DNA of 64,000 nucleotides from the NCBI RefSeq assembly GCF_000189635.1, contig NW_002476375.1, positions 63,479 to 127,478 on the forward strand, written 5' to 3'. The position numbers were made by a program, and so were the translations under genes. This document shows positions 49,188-63,294 of the stretch, in pieces; position 1 is the first letter of the stretch, and each line of letters starts with the position of its first letter. Under the pieces are notes generated by a model. That model ran no database searches, had not been told where the DNA came from, and saw only the letters and a program-made list of their open reading frames with translations. The stretch is from Tetrahymena thermophila SB210. Its lineage: Eukaryota; Ciliophora; Oligohymenophorea; Hymenostomatida; Tetrahymenidae.

Positions 49188-52100
49188 TCATTAATAGTCG
49201 TCCTCCTTGAAATATCCTTATTAAGGAATTGAATTGCTATGAGCTCTCATTTAGTTGTATTAGATGCCTTAGTTTAAGAGGTCTTGTTAGTTAGGTTATT
49301 GAACCTATTATTATTGTTGTTGCTAATAGTATTAGGAGAATTGAGGATTGACATTTTGTTTCAAGTAGAATTATTGATCGTTTTATTGGAAATTATATTG
49401 TTGAGCATTCTAGTTATAACCGTATTAGTTATTTAAATTCTAATGTCCCTATTGGTAGTTTTAATAATTGTTATACTAACCATTTTGAGCTTGTTGGCCT
49501 TGTCCAAATTAAAATTGACCTTGTGAGGCAGAATTATATCTATTATATTAGTTATTCTAGTAATCAAATTACTGAACTTCATCATCATAGTAATTGCCGA
49601 AATTTTAGCCTCCCATTTATGGTATTTAGTATTACTAAGTTCCTTAAGGATTTTATATATAACCATTATTGTTACCGTATTGGTTCATTTCTGTATTGTT
49701 TTATATAAATTGGTTGGTATGTTATTGGTCATAGAATTGGTTTCCTTAGGTCAATACCTTTTGTTAACCAATTTAGTTGGCCATAAATCTATTTTGTTGT
49801 TATTATTGCTATTATGGTTGTACAAGTTATTGTGATCCATTACGCTATTGCATATGTTGATATTATTATTATTGAGTATATTGTTGATTAATTTAAGATC
49901 CTTGCTATTAAAGACCTGGCTATCCCATATTGTATGCTTATTATGAATGAGGAGGGTGTTACTTTGTGGGATCAGTAGGATCTGCAACAACACCAGTTGG
50001 GTCATTTAAAGGACCAGCTACACCAGTAGGATTTACACCGCCCATATAATTCTAAGATTGATTTAAGTGAGTAGCATTAGTGCCAGCAACAGCAGGTTAC
50101 TTGAATTGACCTTAAAGAGAGGCTGGATTTGCTGCTCCTCTAGCTTAAACGGTAGGATCTTCATAGCTATCTTTAGATCCTAGTTGTGGTACTTATCCTG
50201 GCTTATTTATTTGGTTGTATTAGTTTTAAGCAACACCACCCATTCCTGGTTATTAAATTTATCCAGGAATTTAACCACTTCCATTTAAATAAGCTCCTTA
50301 GCCTTGGCCAGGAGCAACAACACTTTGCTAGTGAGCACCCATTTGATTTTAAGGATATCCAGCTACTTATTATCCAGGACGAGCAGGTGGAACTTACATG
50401 CCATTTAATTACTATTAGCCACCCTAAATACCTGGAGTTGGTTATCCATATTATTACTAATTATACATACCAGGTTAGTTAACTGGCTTAGATGAATCAA
50501 AACCATTAATATCAGCAATTTATCCATTTATTGGTGCACCTTATTAAGCTCCATATTATTAGACACCAAATCCTTACTAACCGGCTTGAGGGAAGGTACC
50601 AGGTTTAATTTATTGTTAGGCAGCTAAATCAGCACCAGGATACATCTATTGAGAATTGTTAAGAGGAGGTTTCTAGATGTTGGGATTAGCAGAGTGCTAT
50701 GACCATTGCATATTAGGGTTTGTAGCAGAGGGTTGACTTCCACTTGCATTCATGTTTTAAGTAGGTGGTAAAGCTGAGTTGAGACTTTGTTAGGGGAATT
50801 GTGAGGTAGAAGGAACCTATGTTGGCAACTGAGATTAAGAAACAAGATTTTAAGAAGATGGCATTGAAGTAGGTTCACTAGGATTGGGTGGGGCGTTTTT
50901 GGCGCCTTTTTTACCTCTTTAACCCTTAGTTGCCTTTGGAGTTTCTTCTGCAGCTTATTTAGTAGGAGCAGCCTTTTCACCACCTTTAGTGACTTTTTCC
51001 TTTTAAGGCTTAGCTCCTTACAAAATCATACTTTTTGCTTATTGAGTGTTTTAGTTGCTTTGGTTAAGAACGATTTCTGATTATTGAGCAGGATTCTTAA
51101 TTTAGAGTTTTTTGCCATCTATAACAGATTGAAGTTGATCGTCATTTGCTTTAATTTTTTTACTAGGATTAGCACCTTAGTATTCATCATCTGAATCATC
51201 ACTTTGGTAATTTTTCTTTCCCTCTTTTTCAACTTTTACTTTTGAATTTTTATGACCTCTGCTGCTTTCATCATCATCTTCACAACCTTGAGAGAATTTT
51301 TATTAAGAAATCTTGGGATAAACTTTTTTGTAAGCCTCCTTCACGCCTTCAATATCTTCAAGTTTTCTGAAATTTTTAGGAATATTGACAGGATCAATCA
51401 TAACATGAAGAACATCACCGTGCAAGGGTTCCAAAAATTCATTAATCTGTAGATAAAATAATCATTTTAGTAAACTTTAACAAATATTTAAAAAAAATTT
51501 ATTACCTTTTTTTGTTTGAAGCTTTATTATGTAAGAGTATGTTCTATGGTTAAAATCAAAGGCTTTTCTTCAATATTAATATTTGTATTTGTACTAGATC
51601 TGTTGTAAGCTTCCATTAATTACTTTTGCATGACTTCAACGAACTTCTCATGATTCTTTAAAAAAAGAAAATTTTCAGAATTAAATTATTTAATTTAATT
51701 TTTTAATAAATAAAAGTAATAAATAAATAATTAATTAATTACACTATTCTAAGGAATGATATTGATATTGTAATAAATTTTAACACAGCTGCTGAATTTA
51801 ATAGCCAAGAAAAGAGGATGCTTCACTTTGTGACGAATGTTGGGAGCACTGAAGAAATTGCTTAGACCTTCGACGTTATTGTCAATAGGCTCATCTTAGT
51901 TATACTTTCTCTTACTCTCTCTTTTGACAAATTTCTTGTCCAATTGTTCAGGTAAGAAGGGATCAATGAAAGAGCTTAATTTCTAAGCCTATATTTTAAT
52001 TAATATAGGGACATAAATAAAATATTACAAAGCGCACCGATTAATAAATTGTTACCTTTTATTGTTGAGTATCTCTTGCAGACTTTCTGGAATCAACAAA

Positions 52101-54163
52101 AATAGGAGGTGAAATACGAGATTCTAAAATTTTAGGGTGTTCAAACTTGTTCTAGTTAAGATACACGACAATGACTAAGTGAAATTTAGAACCCTAATTT
52201 ATTAGAATAAAAAATAATTGAGTTTAATCAAATTAATTAAAATCAGCAATATAATTTATGATAAAATTTATTTGATATAAATTAATGAGTGAGTGAGTGA
52301 GTGAGAACTGATGTTTCTTATGTTAAAATTTTATCTTCTTATTTAATTGAAAATAATGATATAAATATTGATTGATTGATTGATAGATACTAAATTAAAA
52401 TATGCTCACTCCAATACTAGGTCTATATCTATCTATCAATCTACTTATTTATATTTATTTTTAATGCAATTAATGATTTATTCTGTCAGTTTTTATTAAG
52501 ATTTATTTTTTTATAATTATTTTTTTCATTCACAAATATTATTTAAGTATGACCAAGTTTTCATCAACTTGTCATATTATAAAACTAGCAACTTTTTGAC
52601 AGTATTTTGCTTGTTCATCATATTATTAATCTATCTATCACTCAATTTATCAATAAATAAATCGTTTTTGCTTGTCCTTTAATGAGAAAAAGGCTTGACA
52701 TTAAAATATAATAACTCAAAATTGCAGAAGGGTTCATATTGTTATTTTTCTATTTTTGAGGTTTAATTGTATCTGTAAAAGAAACCAAATTAATCATTTA
52801 TTTTAATTACTTCATGATTGTATGAAGTTGTATCAAACTTTAAACCTGTGAAAACGCATCTTGAGCTATCAAATTCAGATCTGTTACCTCCCTTAATACC
52901 AACATCAACCAAGTGGAAAGTATGAATCTAATTGATGACGGCTCTAACAACGTAAATTTCAGCCTAATTAAAAAAACAATTGAAATTTTAATTTTTTATT
53001 TTTACAACTTTCTAAAATAAATATTGTCTAAATATATTCAATTATTTACATAAATCTTAGAAGGAGGAAGGAGCTTTTCGTTTGTGAGAGGATCTCTAAT
53101 CTATTTATATGATAAAATATGGGTTTTTAATTGTTAGTTGGGATTTTTCGTTTTCTTTAAATCAACAAAATTGCATTTTCATAGAAGCTCTTTTTATTTT
53201 TCATTTTTTTTCTGTAGTGCTTTAATTTATATTTCGCATTGTAAAAAAGACCTTTTTCATATATGCAAAGTGCAAAATATTTGCTTTTTTCTTGTTTGAA
53301 AAGAATTTAAGCTTTTAAAATGATCTTCTCTTCATTTTTACTTTCTTTAAATAAACTAGAATGCTAATAATTTTAATTGCTTAAGAGAGATTTGATGATA
53401 GGTGAAAGATCTTAAACGCTAAATGCAACTTTGATTGAGATACAAAACAATTCAAATAATTTGCTAAAAATATTTACATCAAGTGTGCAATGAATATCAG
53501 GAATGTTCCAAGATTTATGCCAGTTCCATCCCAAGCCTTCAGAATAAATGAACTGCTTTGAGCTTTCAATAATTAAATCTACTTTGGGTTGGACATTTTA
53601 CTATTTTGTAAAATTTATATGATTAAAAATGATTTAATGTGATCAATAGAAAGCGAAAATTTAAGTTGAAATTATTTTATAAAACCAAAGTCGTGTCTAT
53701 TAAGACATCTTTGGTATCAAGAGGACATTTTCTAAAGATGTTGTATAAGTATTTAGGAATTGAATGCTCGATAAGAAGGAAAAAAAATGTCATATTTTTA
53801 AAGAAAGAGAAATGAATAGGCAATAAAAATAGCCTGTTTATTAATCAAATTTAAGAGAGGAAAGAGGAAAATGCGATAAATGAATGAATGAAGAAAAAAC
53901 AAATAAATAAATCAAGAAGATTAGTAAAGAATTTAATTTAATTAAAGATCTTTTTCATAATAATTAAAATGCAATTATGAAATTGTCTTTACCTCTGAAG
54001 GTAGTGTTAACATAATAGAGGGTGAGAGATTCCATGTAATTTCAGATTCAGGAGTTGATCTTTTCATGTCGTAAACACATGCAATCCATTCCCAGTTTTT
54101 ATCCTGTGGGACGTTGCCTTGAGGGTATGAATTGTTATCGTTTTCACCAGATGACTCGCTCAT
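49188..54163 (-). CDS. eight-exon protein: possible beta-sandwich DNA-binding region plus prion-like tail
   Basis: Exons: 54163-53993, 53600-53478, 53100-53050, 52963-52811, 52193-52056, 51988-51743, 51655-51506, 51446-49188; all junctions GT..AG and phase 0; 1096 residues. The N-terminal 350 residues look globular, with beta-rich segments AEIYVVRAVINQIHTFHLVD, GLKFDTTSYNHEGSKFHLVI and LESRISPPIFVDSRKSARD. The SPPI(F)V-S-R-K-S element recalls p53-like/CudA/NDT80-type DNA-binding sandwiches, but this is a weak recollection. The last exon encodes 752 residues: an acidic/basic linker, then about 550 residues dominated by Gln, Asn, Gly, Pro and Tyr (QQYGQPTPGIQ style), a prion-like low-complexity tail. 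A nuclear regulator is the best guess. Confidence 0.75.
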
Positions 54164-57100
54164 ATTTAAGAATAGGTGTGGAATTGATTGAGTATATTCT
54201 AAGATTAATAAAATAAAAGGTTATTATTTTAATTTGCCTTTACTTAAAGAATGATTTTGTGTATTTAAGAATAAATGAATAAGTATCTAGACTGCATTCA
54301 AAATAAATTAAGATTGATTGATTAGTTAGGTTTGTTAGTTAGTTTGTTAGCTGTTTTGCAGCAAACGCGGAATAAAGAAAAATTTGAAATCATCCTGCTA
54401 GGTAAGGAAAGTGGGATTGGGATTTTGACAATTATTAAGGAAGGATGAAAATGGAGATATTTTAAGAAAGTGAGGTTCATTGATGCAGAGGATGGTTATA
54501 ACAAAAGTAATTAAGAGTAGATTTGAATTGGTCATATTGTAATTGTAACCATAATAAGAGGTTATACTTATAAAAATAATAATGAAATTTAATTTACAGT
54601 TTGATAGTTGAAAGATAATGATTTTTTTTTTGCTTTTTCTTTCTTACTTTTACTTTTTCGCTTTCTTTAAGATTTTTTGATGCAAAATTTACACTATTAT
54701 TTTTCGCAGATGCAAAGTTTGTTTTTTGTGAATTATTTACCTTTTTGCTTTCAAAAAAGAAAGGAAAATTGTTAAATTAACATATCAATAAGAATTCAAA
54801 TATAATTAAAGGAATGCTAATTAATTAATTTATTAATTAATTAAATTAATCACTCAATCAAAGTAATTAATTGGAACATTCAGTGAGTGCTCTATCAAAA
54901 CTAATAATTTATAATTTAGCTTATAATTTATTCAATACTCGATACTCCTCCCCCACTATCATTTTCTCTTTTATCTATTTTAATTTCTTATTTCTTCCTT
55001 ATGTTAGTTCTCTTTTACGCAATTCCTTCATTTAATTATTCTTCCCATCTTATTTATTTTTTCAAAACTTTTTCTTTATTCCCCATTCATTCATTGACTC
55101 ACTCACTCAATCTGTCAATCACCCATTCATTCATTTTAACTTTAAACACAAATTTTATTACCCAAATCATATACATAGATAGATACATACATAAACGCCT
55201 ATTTTTATATCTTATTATTTATTTTCTCATAATTTTATAAATTTGTTTTTTAAATATGTGCTAGCTACCCTCATATATTTGTTTTTAGAATACTAACCAA
55301 AAATAATACTAAGTGAGTTGATAATAAAGTATTTATTAGATAATTCTATATCATTAAGCAATAAAACGAATAAATAAAAAACAAATACTACTTTTAAATT
55401 TCTTATTTAGGCTTGGGTAGAGAGAGAGAGAGAGAATGATTATAATTAAAATTTCAAAATTCATTTTCTCTCTTAATATTCTTTTTTCTTTTATTCAATT
55501 ATTTTATTTTGGCGCTATCCTCACCCGCTTTCACTTACCCGTTAAAGACTAAAACAGTTAAATGTTGAAAAGAGTTTCACAATTAGAGTCCTTCAGGTCG
55601 ATTCATAACATTAAAATGAGAATTGAAATAAAAATATTATTAAAAAATATTTTTTTATCTTGGGTTAGTCTTAAAATTCTAGAAAAAAATATAGAGACAA
55701 AGAATATTTAAAGGATATATAAAAACAAATTATTCATTAATTTTCTCTACAGACCAATCAACCAATAATATCGTTGGGATGATTGATTCATATTAATCAA
55801 TCATTCTATTGAAACAAAATATGATTATCTTAATTATTAATATCTATTAATTTATTTCGTTACCATATTTCAATCAAATGTTTTAATGGATAACATCCAA
55901 ACTTAAAGCTAGCAAATTATTTTCATGTTGTTACTATCTACATTAGTTTTTATATTTTCATTATTTTGCTTATTGCAAGCCTTCATAATTTACAAATTTA
56001 GGTGAGATATCAAAGTATAAAAGAGTTTAAAATGAAAGAAAAAATCGTTGATTAATAATATTTTCTAATTTAAATTTATCAATAAAATAGACAAAACAAT
56101 TAATCGTTCGTTGGCTAATAGATATAGCTCAAATGATTCTCGCTAATTTGTTAATACATGTTTATATGATGACATAACCATTTTAAAAGTGTCACAATAT
56201 TGCATCATTTTTTAATTTTGCTAACCTATCAATATAATAGTGAGAATTACGTGTAAAAAAAGGGAAATCCCTTTTAGGCTATACCTATTTATTTATTTCC
56301 TCCTACCTTAAAAGTACTGTTCCATCTAATGATAAAATTCCAATATAGCTAGCTAACTATTTGTCTATTTTATTTTTTAATTTAATCGAAAAATGACCCA
56401 GCCTTATTATAGCTGGTTTTCTTTTTTAAAAATCTGGAATTTTAAGCAAACTGATTTAATTTTTCCCCTCCCTCTGATATACATATATATATATCTTCAT
56501 CGTCATTTTATTCAAGATATGAACGTCTGATTTCGTAGAATTAATAAAATTTTTTTTTCTCCCCTCAATGCATTTTAAACAATTTAAGTCAATCCATTTT
56601 TTTTTTGCATAAAACAGCACCAAATAATGCAAGCAGACTCGTATGCTTTTGCATTTTAGATTGATATTTTTCATTTATCTAAAATCAGCTTGAGTTAGGA
56701 CTTGATGATATTCAGAAAGAAAGAGTCTTTGAGAAGTATTAGAAAAGCTTTTTATTTCATTGAAAAAAAGCCTATTTTCTCAAATTTTTAACTTCCTCTA
56801 TTATATTTAGCTATTGGGGAATATTGGCCTTTTTTGAAAAGCATCTATATTTTTGCATTTAAACATGAAGAAAATGTTTAAAAATTTGATGAAAACTCTT
56901 CAGAAAAGGTAGAATTAAGTATTTTGCAGTCTTTTTATTATGTAGAATTAAGCTTCTGATTCGATTTAATGAAAATTTTTTGTTTACAGAGCTTATAGTA
57001 GTAAGAGATTTTATTAAAGATCTATAATCAATCATTATTTTTATATACTTTCTTTACTTTTTTATTTATCACTTTTCCTTTAGTTTTGCGCAGGAAGCAC

Positions 57101-60100
57101 CTGCAGGAAGGCTTGCGCAAATTATCTTAAGCAGGAATAACATGGTGAATTTTAAAAGATCGTTTAAGCTTTGTCAAAATGGCCTTCTCGATCTCATTAT
57201 TACTGATAAAAATTAATTGGTGCTTTTAATGAAAATTAGGATTTACATTTTGAGTAATTTATATTATAATTGCTTTAAATTACCATTAAACAATGTAATG
57301 CTCATTAATTAAATTTACTTGTGAGTATTAAATGGACGAACTTCAAAGAAATGCAAACCCTCTATTCCTTTGATCCTTACAGATTACTCCTCTCTAATTT
57401 TTGTGTCACTCCAATTGATGAAATCCATTAGAATTAATTAGAATAACTCAATACTTTGAACTAACATTTAAATAAACCTTCTTTGCAGTACCAAATACTT
57501 ACTTTAAAAGCAACATTCCATATTGTTTCATTAAGAGTTTTAAGATAATCAAACAAATAACATTTAGACATTTAAGTGATGAAAACGAGTTTATTCTAAA
57601 TTCAAAAAATACACAAGTTGTATAGCGCTGCCCTTTGTTTTTTAAATATGATTTCTTGTTTAGGTAGCAATTATGCATTCGTTTCAAAAATATTTTTTAT
57701 TTTTATTGCTTAAAAGCTAATAAAAATTCTATGAATCCATTTTGCAGATAAAGTTATCACTTAGTCTTTATAATGTTTGTTTGTTTGTATGTATGTATGT
57801 CCTTTGCATTTTGCATGAAATATTGGTAATAGATTGTAATTGTAAAATGTAATCTGTAAATGAATAAGCTAGCAAGATAGAATTTTTAATAATCCCATAA
57901 ATGAAATAAGAATTAATCAATATGTTAAAATAAATTGCAATAACGATAATTTTTATCGTGCAAGATTAAAATTATTTTAAAACCACATGTAAATAAATAG
58001 ATCAGCGCTTTTTTATCGCTCTTTTTCTATGCATTTTTGTCTGTTTGAAATGTTATACCTATAAGTATTTATTTAAACAAGAAGAAGTTCGAGGTTCTCT
58101 CTCAAAGGAATTTTGGTATTCAGTTTTAAATATACTTCAACGAAATAATACATTTTTGCTATATTAGCAAATTTTAAGTGTTTTAAATGTACATCAACTT
58201 GTCAATTAATACCCTACTCGTTTATAAAAAATGAATATTCAATCTACTCAATCAGATTATTGTAATATTTGTAGGTAATTTAAAGTTAAATCAATCAACA
58301 AAATTAATGTAAGCTATAGATTATTATATCTAATTCATTCTTATGTGTAAGAAACATTACTTTCCTAATTAAAATATTAAATTAACTACTCAATCTTAGC
58401 AATTCGTAAGTTGGATCAACTCTCAGTTTTTTATATCTAAGGTTCTAAAGTTAAAACTAAAACGTTTTATAATAGATTATCGTGTTTTTATTTAAAGCAT
58501 TTTCATTACTTTTAAAACAAATTAAAACCAAAGAAATTAATTGTTCAAAAAAAGAAAACCTTCGCTTTTAAACGGCTTAGCACAGTTTTAAAATAAAAAT
58601 ATTTTGGTGGCTTTTAGTTAATAATTTTTTGTTTGAATAAAATGATTTTGTAAACGAATTTGGATCTATTTAAATTATCAAAATCTGCTGTTTTTGTTCG
58701 AAGTTTTATAATAATCACATTCATATGCAAAATTGAGTAATTGTGCATATTGTAAACTGTAATCTCTTTTAATGATATAATTTCTTGTTTATATTTTAAG
58801 TACCAAGAAGAAATGAGTTCCATATCAAGTACAAACTCGGTTTTAGCGAATAGTAATAAAAATGGTATTTCATAATTGTGCTGTTTTGTTCTTATTTTAA
58901 GTAAATTATTATCAATATTGAGTAACCCCAATCAAAATTCAAAAGAAAAAAAGGAATATTAATCTTAATATTTTTTACTCAATAAAAACAATTATGTTGT
59001 AAATGCTAATAGCTAATAGTAGTAAAACACCAATAGGAAATAATAAAATCACCTTTATAATTTACTGCAAATAAATGGTTAGCGAATAACTTGCTATTTT
59101 GTTTTTTTATTTTAACTTTATGGATTTCTTTTGTTACATTTTTTTTCTAATTTAATGAGAGTAAATTAATTTCAAATTTTCTGTAACTAAGTTTATCTAT
59201 CAGCATGCCAACCACTGCCTCACTCTTTAATGATAAATTAAATTTTTTCAATCGCTCTCAGAAGTAAGCTATTCTTCTTTTTTCATGAACTCACATTAAA
59301 TCTCTACTATTTCTAATATATTTTGTAAGTAATTAATTATTTATAAATCTTCACATTTCAAAAAAAAATAAAAAAAATACCTATTTGTATTTTCATAATT
59401 CAAATATAATCAAGGATATTTATTTATCATATTTCTAAAAAAGATCTAATCCTAAGTAAGATGTTGCATGTTTTCAATAATATAAAAATGAAAATATCTA
59501 CCCTATATTTAGTAATAAAAACAGCAATCAATCATTAGAAATAATCTATTGAGTTTTAATGAAAAGAATTTGAATAAAAGTCTTTATCAATCTTTTGTTT
59601 GAATAAAAAAATGAAAAATTTAAATAGATCTTGTATGTATGATTTGACTATTAAAGAAACTTGTTAATCTTATCATTTACTTTAATTTAAATAGCAAATT
59701 CTTTATTAAAAAATTAATAAATTTTGTATTTTGGTTGTTGAATAGCTCTTTTAAAGATTACAGTTTAATTTTTTTTAAATTTAAAAATATTGAGCAGTAA
59801 CAATAAACAATAGCAATTAATGGAATTTGAAAATTTTCAACAGCGCATCTAAGTGAAAAATAAATGAATGTTTTATTTTCGAATAAGAAATAATTACATA
59901 TGCAATATGTGTTTGTTTGTCTTAAAGCACATTTATTTTTACTTGTATATTTTGTGGAATTCAACAACAACTGATGAAATTAAATAAGTAATTAACTATT
60001 TAAAAACCAAATGAATTCTATAATTCTTTTAAATAGAATTAAATAATAAAATCTAATACAATTAAAACTTTTATTTAAGTAACTTTAAATTTTTGTTGGG

Positions 60101-61453
60101 GTAAATAATCAAATGAATACTCGGTAAGGGAATTTACTGTATTCTTAGTTAATTTAGATTAAATAAAGAAAAATGTGTAAAACAATCAGAAATTGTTGTA
60201 TCAGAAATTACATTTTTTTTCAATAATTATAATTCAAAAAATTAAAATTTTTGATTTTACATTCAAAATGCACTTTAAAGCTTACATTTGATGAAATCTA
60301 AAAGATTATTTTAGTATACAATAAAAATTTTATATTTGGTAATTCATGATAACAAGGTAGAAATAATTCAATGGATTCAAGTAATCTAAATATTTTTAAA
60401 TTCAAATCAAATACATTTTTATTTTGCTTGTTCTAATTTGTTTGGTTTATTTACCAAACAAAGACTTCAATTTTTTATGTTTTAGAAATTAATTGCTGAC
60501 TTTACTCTTTCTAACATATTAAATTGCCCAAATTTGAGAGAAAACATTAATTATTAAAATGTATTTTAATATCTTTTTATTTTAATTTATTCTTTTTTAC
60601 CTTTTTCAATTTTAAAATGTTTTACATTTCAATGCTTTTGTTTTGGGTTTCCTTATTGACTAACAAAATGATTTATTTAAAAATGAGAATAACCTAATTT
60701 TAAAATAAACCTGCTGCCAAAGTATAATGGTCTTTACACTTAATTATTTAGTAAATAACACACTTTTTAATAAAATACGGTTTTTATTACTAAATATGAA
60801 TTTTTTTATTTAGATTACTCTTTACTCATTTCTAATTAATAAAAAATACATTACGATCAAATTTAATCAGCTCAATCTTATTTTTTTAATTAAAACCCTG
60901 AAATTTAGTAGAAGTTTGATGAATGTTAAGCAATTTAATGGCTAATATGCAAGTTAAAAATAAATACATCATCGAAATTAAAATATAAGTAGAATCAGTT
61001 ATACTTTCAACTTTAATTTTAATTATTACTTAATAAATATTAGTAGAAGTATAAAAAATATTAAATATAAATCAAAGTTAATTAATCAAATATGAGTAAT
61101 CATTTATATATATATGTATATATAAATAAAATATGATTCCTTATATAAAATAAACAAAATGCTACTTGCTTGAAAGTATTTATTTGTATATTTTGGTTTA
61201 TAGGTAGTTTCTTATTTATAATAAAACAAGAATTCTTATCAATTTCAAGCATAATTCTATCTAAAAAGTCAAAAGAAATTTGATTAACTATTTATTGTTA
61301 AAATTTACTAATCAAATAATTAGTAGAATAAATCATTTATTTATTTGTTTTTTGTTTGTTTGTTAATTTTAAAAAAGTAAATCAAAATAAATTTAGAAAT
61401 CAGTTTGTTAATTGTTAAAGTAAAACAAGTTATTTATCTCGTTAGAAGTAAAA
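54164..61453. other. 7.3-kb gene-poor region
   Basis: Long stretch between divergently arranged genes. I found no coding frame with supporting motif, conserved codon pattern or paralogue. Frames open up to about 130 codons (for example minus strand near 58540-58931) are within what this base composition gives. It contains an AG microsatellite at 55420-55435 and TA-rich runs near 56480 and 61110. One GC-rich hairpin is listed separately. Confidence 0.5.
57085..57121. other. GC-rich hairpin with nested palindrome, candidate structured RNA or protein site
   Basis: Perfect 8-bp inverted repeat TTTGCGCA (57085-57092) and TGCGCAAA (57114-57121) enclosing a 21-base loop that itself contains the palindrome CCTGCAGG (57100-57107). 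This is a marked GC island in a very AT-rich gene-poor region; in such genomes GC islands outside genes are often RNA genes or binding sites. The strand and product are unknown. Confidence 0.35.
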
Positions 61454-63294
61454 ATGAATCATCAAGCTTCAATATTATAAACAATTGAAAGCGTTTCTAA
61501 TTTAGAGAATGCAACAGTAGAACAAGAGATAAAAAAATCATCTTAAATATTTGATAAGATTGCTTTTAAAAAAAACTAAATCAATAAAGAATAACTTTAG
61601 CAATAGCTGATTCAAAATAGATAGATCTACCTAGAGTAAAAGTAGTAAGACATCGCAGATTAAAAGCAGCTCAGAAAATTAGAAAAGATTAAAATTAGAG
61701 CCGAACAAGTAAAATGTTATTAAGATAATTAATTTAATAAATTTTAAAAATCAATTTTTGAATTGAATCAATCAGATCAAATTGTTAAAAAACTCATTTC
61801 TTTACAAATAAATAAATAAAAAGTCTCAAGGATTAATTCAGCATCCCAAATAATTCAGACAGATATTTCAACCTTCAGATTTATTCTCACCAACTAAATT
61901 TGTCTAACCTGAATAAGTAAGAAATTTATTTTCATTCCATTTTGTTTGTTTGTTTGTTTGTTTATTTAATTTTTAGCAAAGTTTTAACTAACATTTATTT
62001 TTTCTGAAACATTAAAAAGGAGTTAAAAGAAATAAATAAATTTACTTTTGTTCCTCTGAAATAGAAGATTTAGTAATCGATTGCAGATAAAAAAATAAGC
62101 TAAGCTCCTTGGATAAGTGCTAGCAATGGATAAGATGCATTTGATAAGAATCAAATATTCAAACCTACTCCGCAAGAAGAAAAATTAGTAATTGACCAAA
62201 AGGAGAAATTCAAATAGTAGAGATTTGATTACAAAAACTTTAAAAACTACCTAAAAACAAAATTCAATAACCTTTATTTTGAATATCCATAAAATCAAAA
62301 TGAAGGAACAACTGATAACAAACCAATTAAGCAAAAAAGTAGTCATTAGAGCTAAGAATATAAAAATGAATTAGTTGGTCGCCTGTAGCCTTAAATTCAA
62401 AGATCAAACACAGCTTCTTCAGTGAATAGAATTAAAAAACCTAATGATGACACTTAGTAGAAAGAATTAAGGGCTCAATCAACAGAAAGAGAAAGAGCAA
62501 TACATAAAAATAATAAAAACTAAAATGCATTAATTTAAAATAATGGAAGAGATTCTCCAAAATTAGTTTTTAAAAGAATCTAAAGTCCATAGAATATATC
62601 ATTAAACTTTAATTCTATATTTTTCAATAATATGGATTAAGAACAAATCAATAGTAAAAATCATAAACTAATTTCTATGAATATTCCATAAAAATAAAAT
62701 TCAACTTTAGTTTAAAACATCAACATTAAGCAAAGAATTCCTCTTTAGAAGCTAAATAGCTAGTTTTAAAATAATCTTAATAGTCCTATTAATAGAGTTT
62801 GCAGTCCTTAAAATACCTTCAATTAATAGTTTTCTAAAACAGGTTTTATGTACAGTCAATAGAATTCCCCAATGAACTAAGTAAATTTCTTTAATTCCCA
62901 GTAGTTAGGTTTGTAGAAAACAACAAGTAGCGTCAGCACTCACGAAAACGCTTTTCATTCAAGAAAACAATCACATTCTTTATTTAACTCAACCCTTTAG
63001 TCATTAAATTAAAAACAACAAAGCTAATAGTCTTCTTTAGCATGGAAATACGGATACAGTAATAATCATAAAACCAACGAAATTTTCTCATAATACACAT
63101 CAGATTCAAATGATTTTAAAATGAACCAATCTAGAAGCCCAAATTTTGTTTTCAAACCAAATGGTAACCTTGGAAATTTATTTTCTGATTATTATAAGGA
63201 TAAAGGAGAAAATAATGAAACGAAGTAAAATAAAATTATTAGAGATCGAGTAGCCTCTACTTCTTCTTCTAAAAAATAGCTGACATCAAGCTGA
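61454..63294 (+). CDS. Gln/Asn/Ser-rich low-complexity protein, three exons
   Basis: Exons: 61454-61783, 61842-61916, 62020-63294 (TGA); 559 residues. The first 110 residues are a coiled coil (QKQLRKLEKIKIRAEQVK). The short second exon reads HPKQFRQIFQPSDLFSPTKF, and the third encodes a disordered protein with SP/TP-like motifs (NSPINRVCSPQ; RSPNFVFKPN) that could be phosphorylation or docking sites. The first intron (61784-61841, donor GTTAAA) is inferred because the frame changes there and both sides make sense. The second is a normal GTAAGA..AG intron. No family recognised; a cytoskeletal or regulatory scaffold is possible. Confidence 0.7.

Noticed and set aside
49433-50983. Several short frames on both strands
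   Set aside because: All are alternative frames within the 752-codon last exon of the gene at 49188-54163.
52540-52810. Possible extra coding exon reading a coherent ~85-residue peptide ending at a TGA
   Set aside because: It lies inside the intron between exons 4 and 5; skipping it joins YNHE to GSKFHLV in phase 0 and lets the gene continue through four more well-formed exons.
58085-58105. tRNA-like T-loop fragment (gttcgaggttc)
   Set aside because: No matching acceptor, D or anticodon stems could be drawn around it.
58614-58931. Minus-strand frame of about 105 codons without any TAA, TAG or TGA
   Set aside because: No ATG at its start (a TGA precedes a TTG), no family resemblance, and genuine genes here use many TAA/TAG codons. 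The length is plausible by chance.
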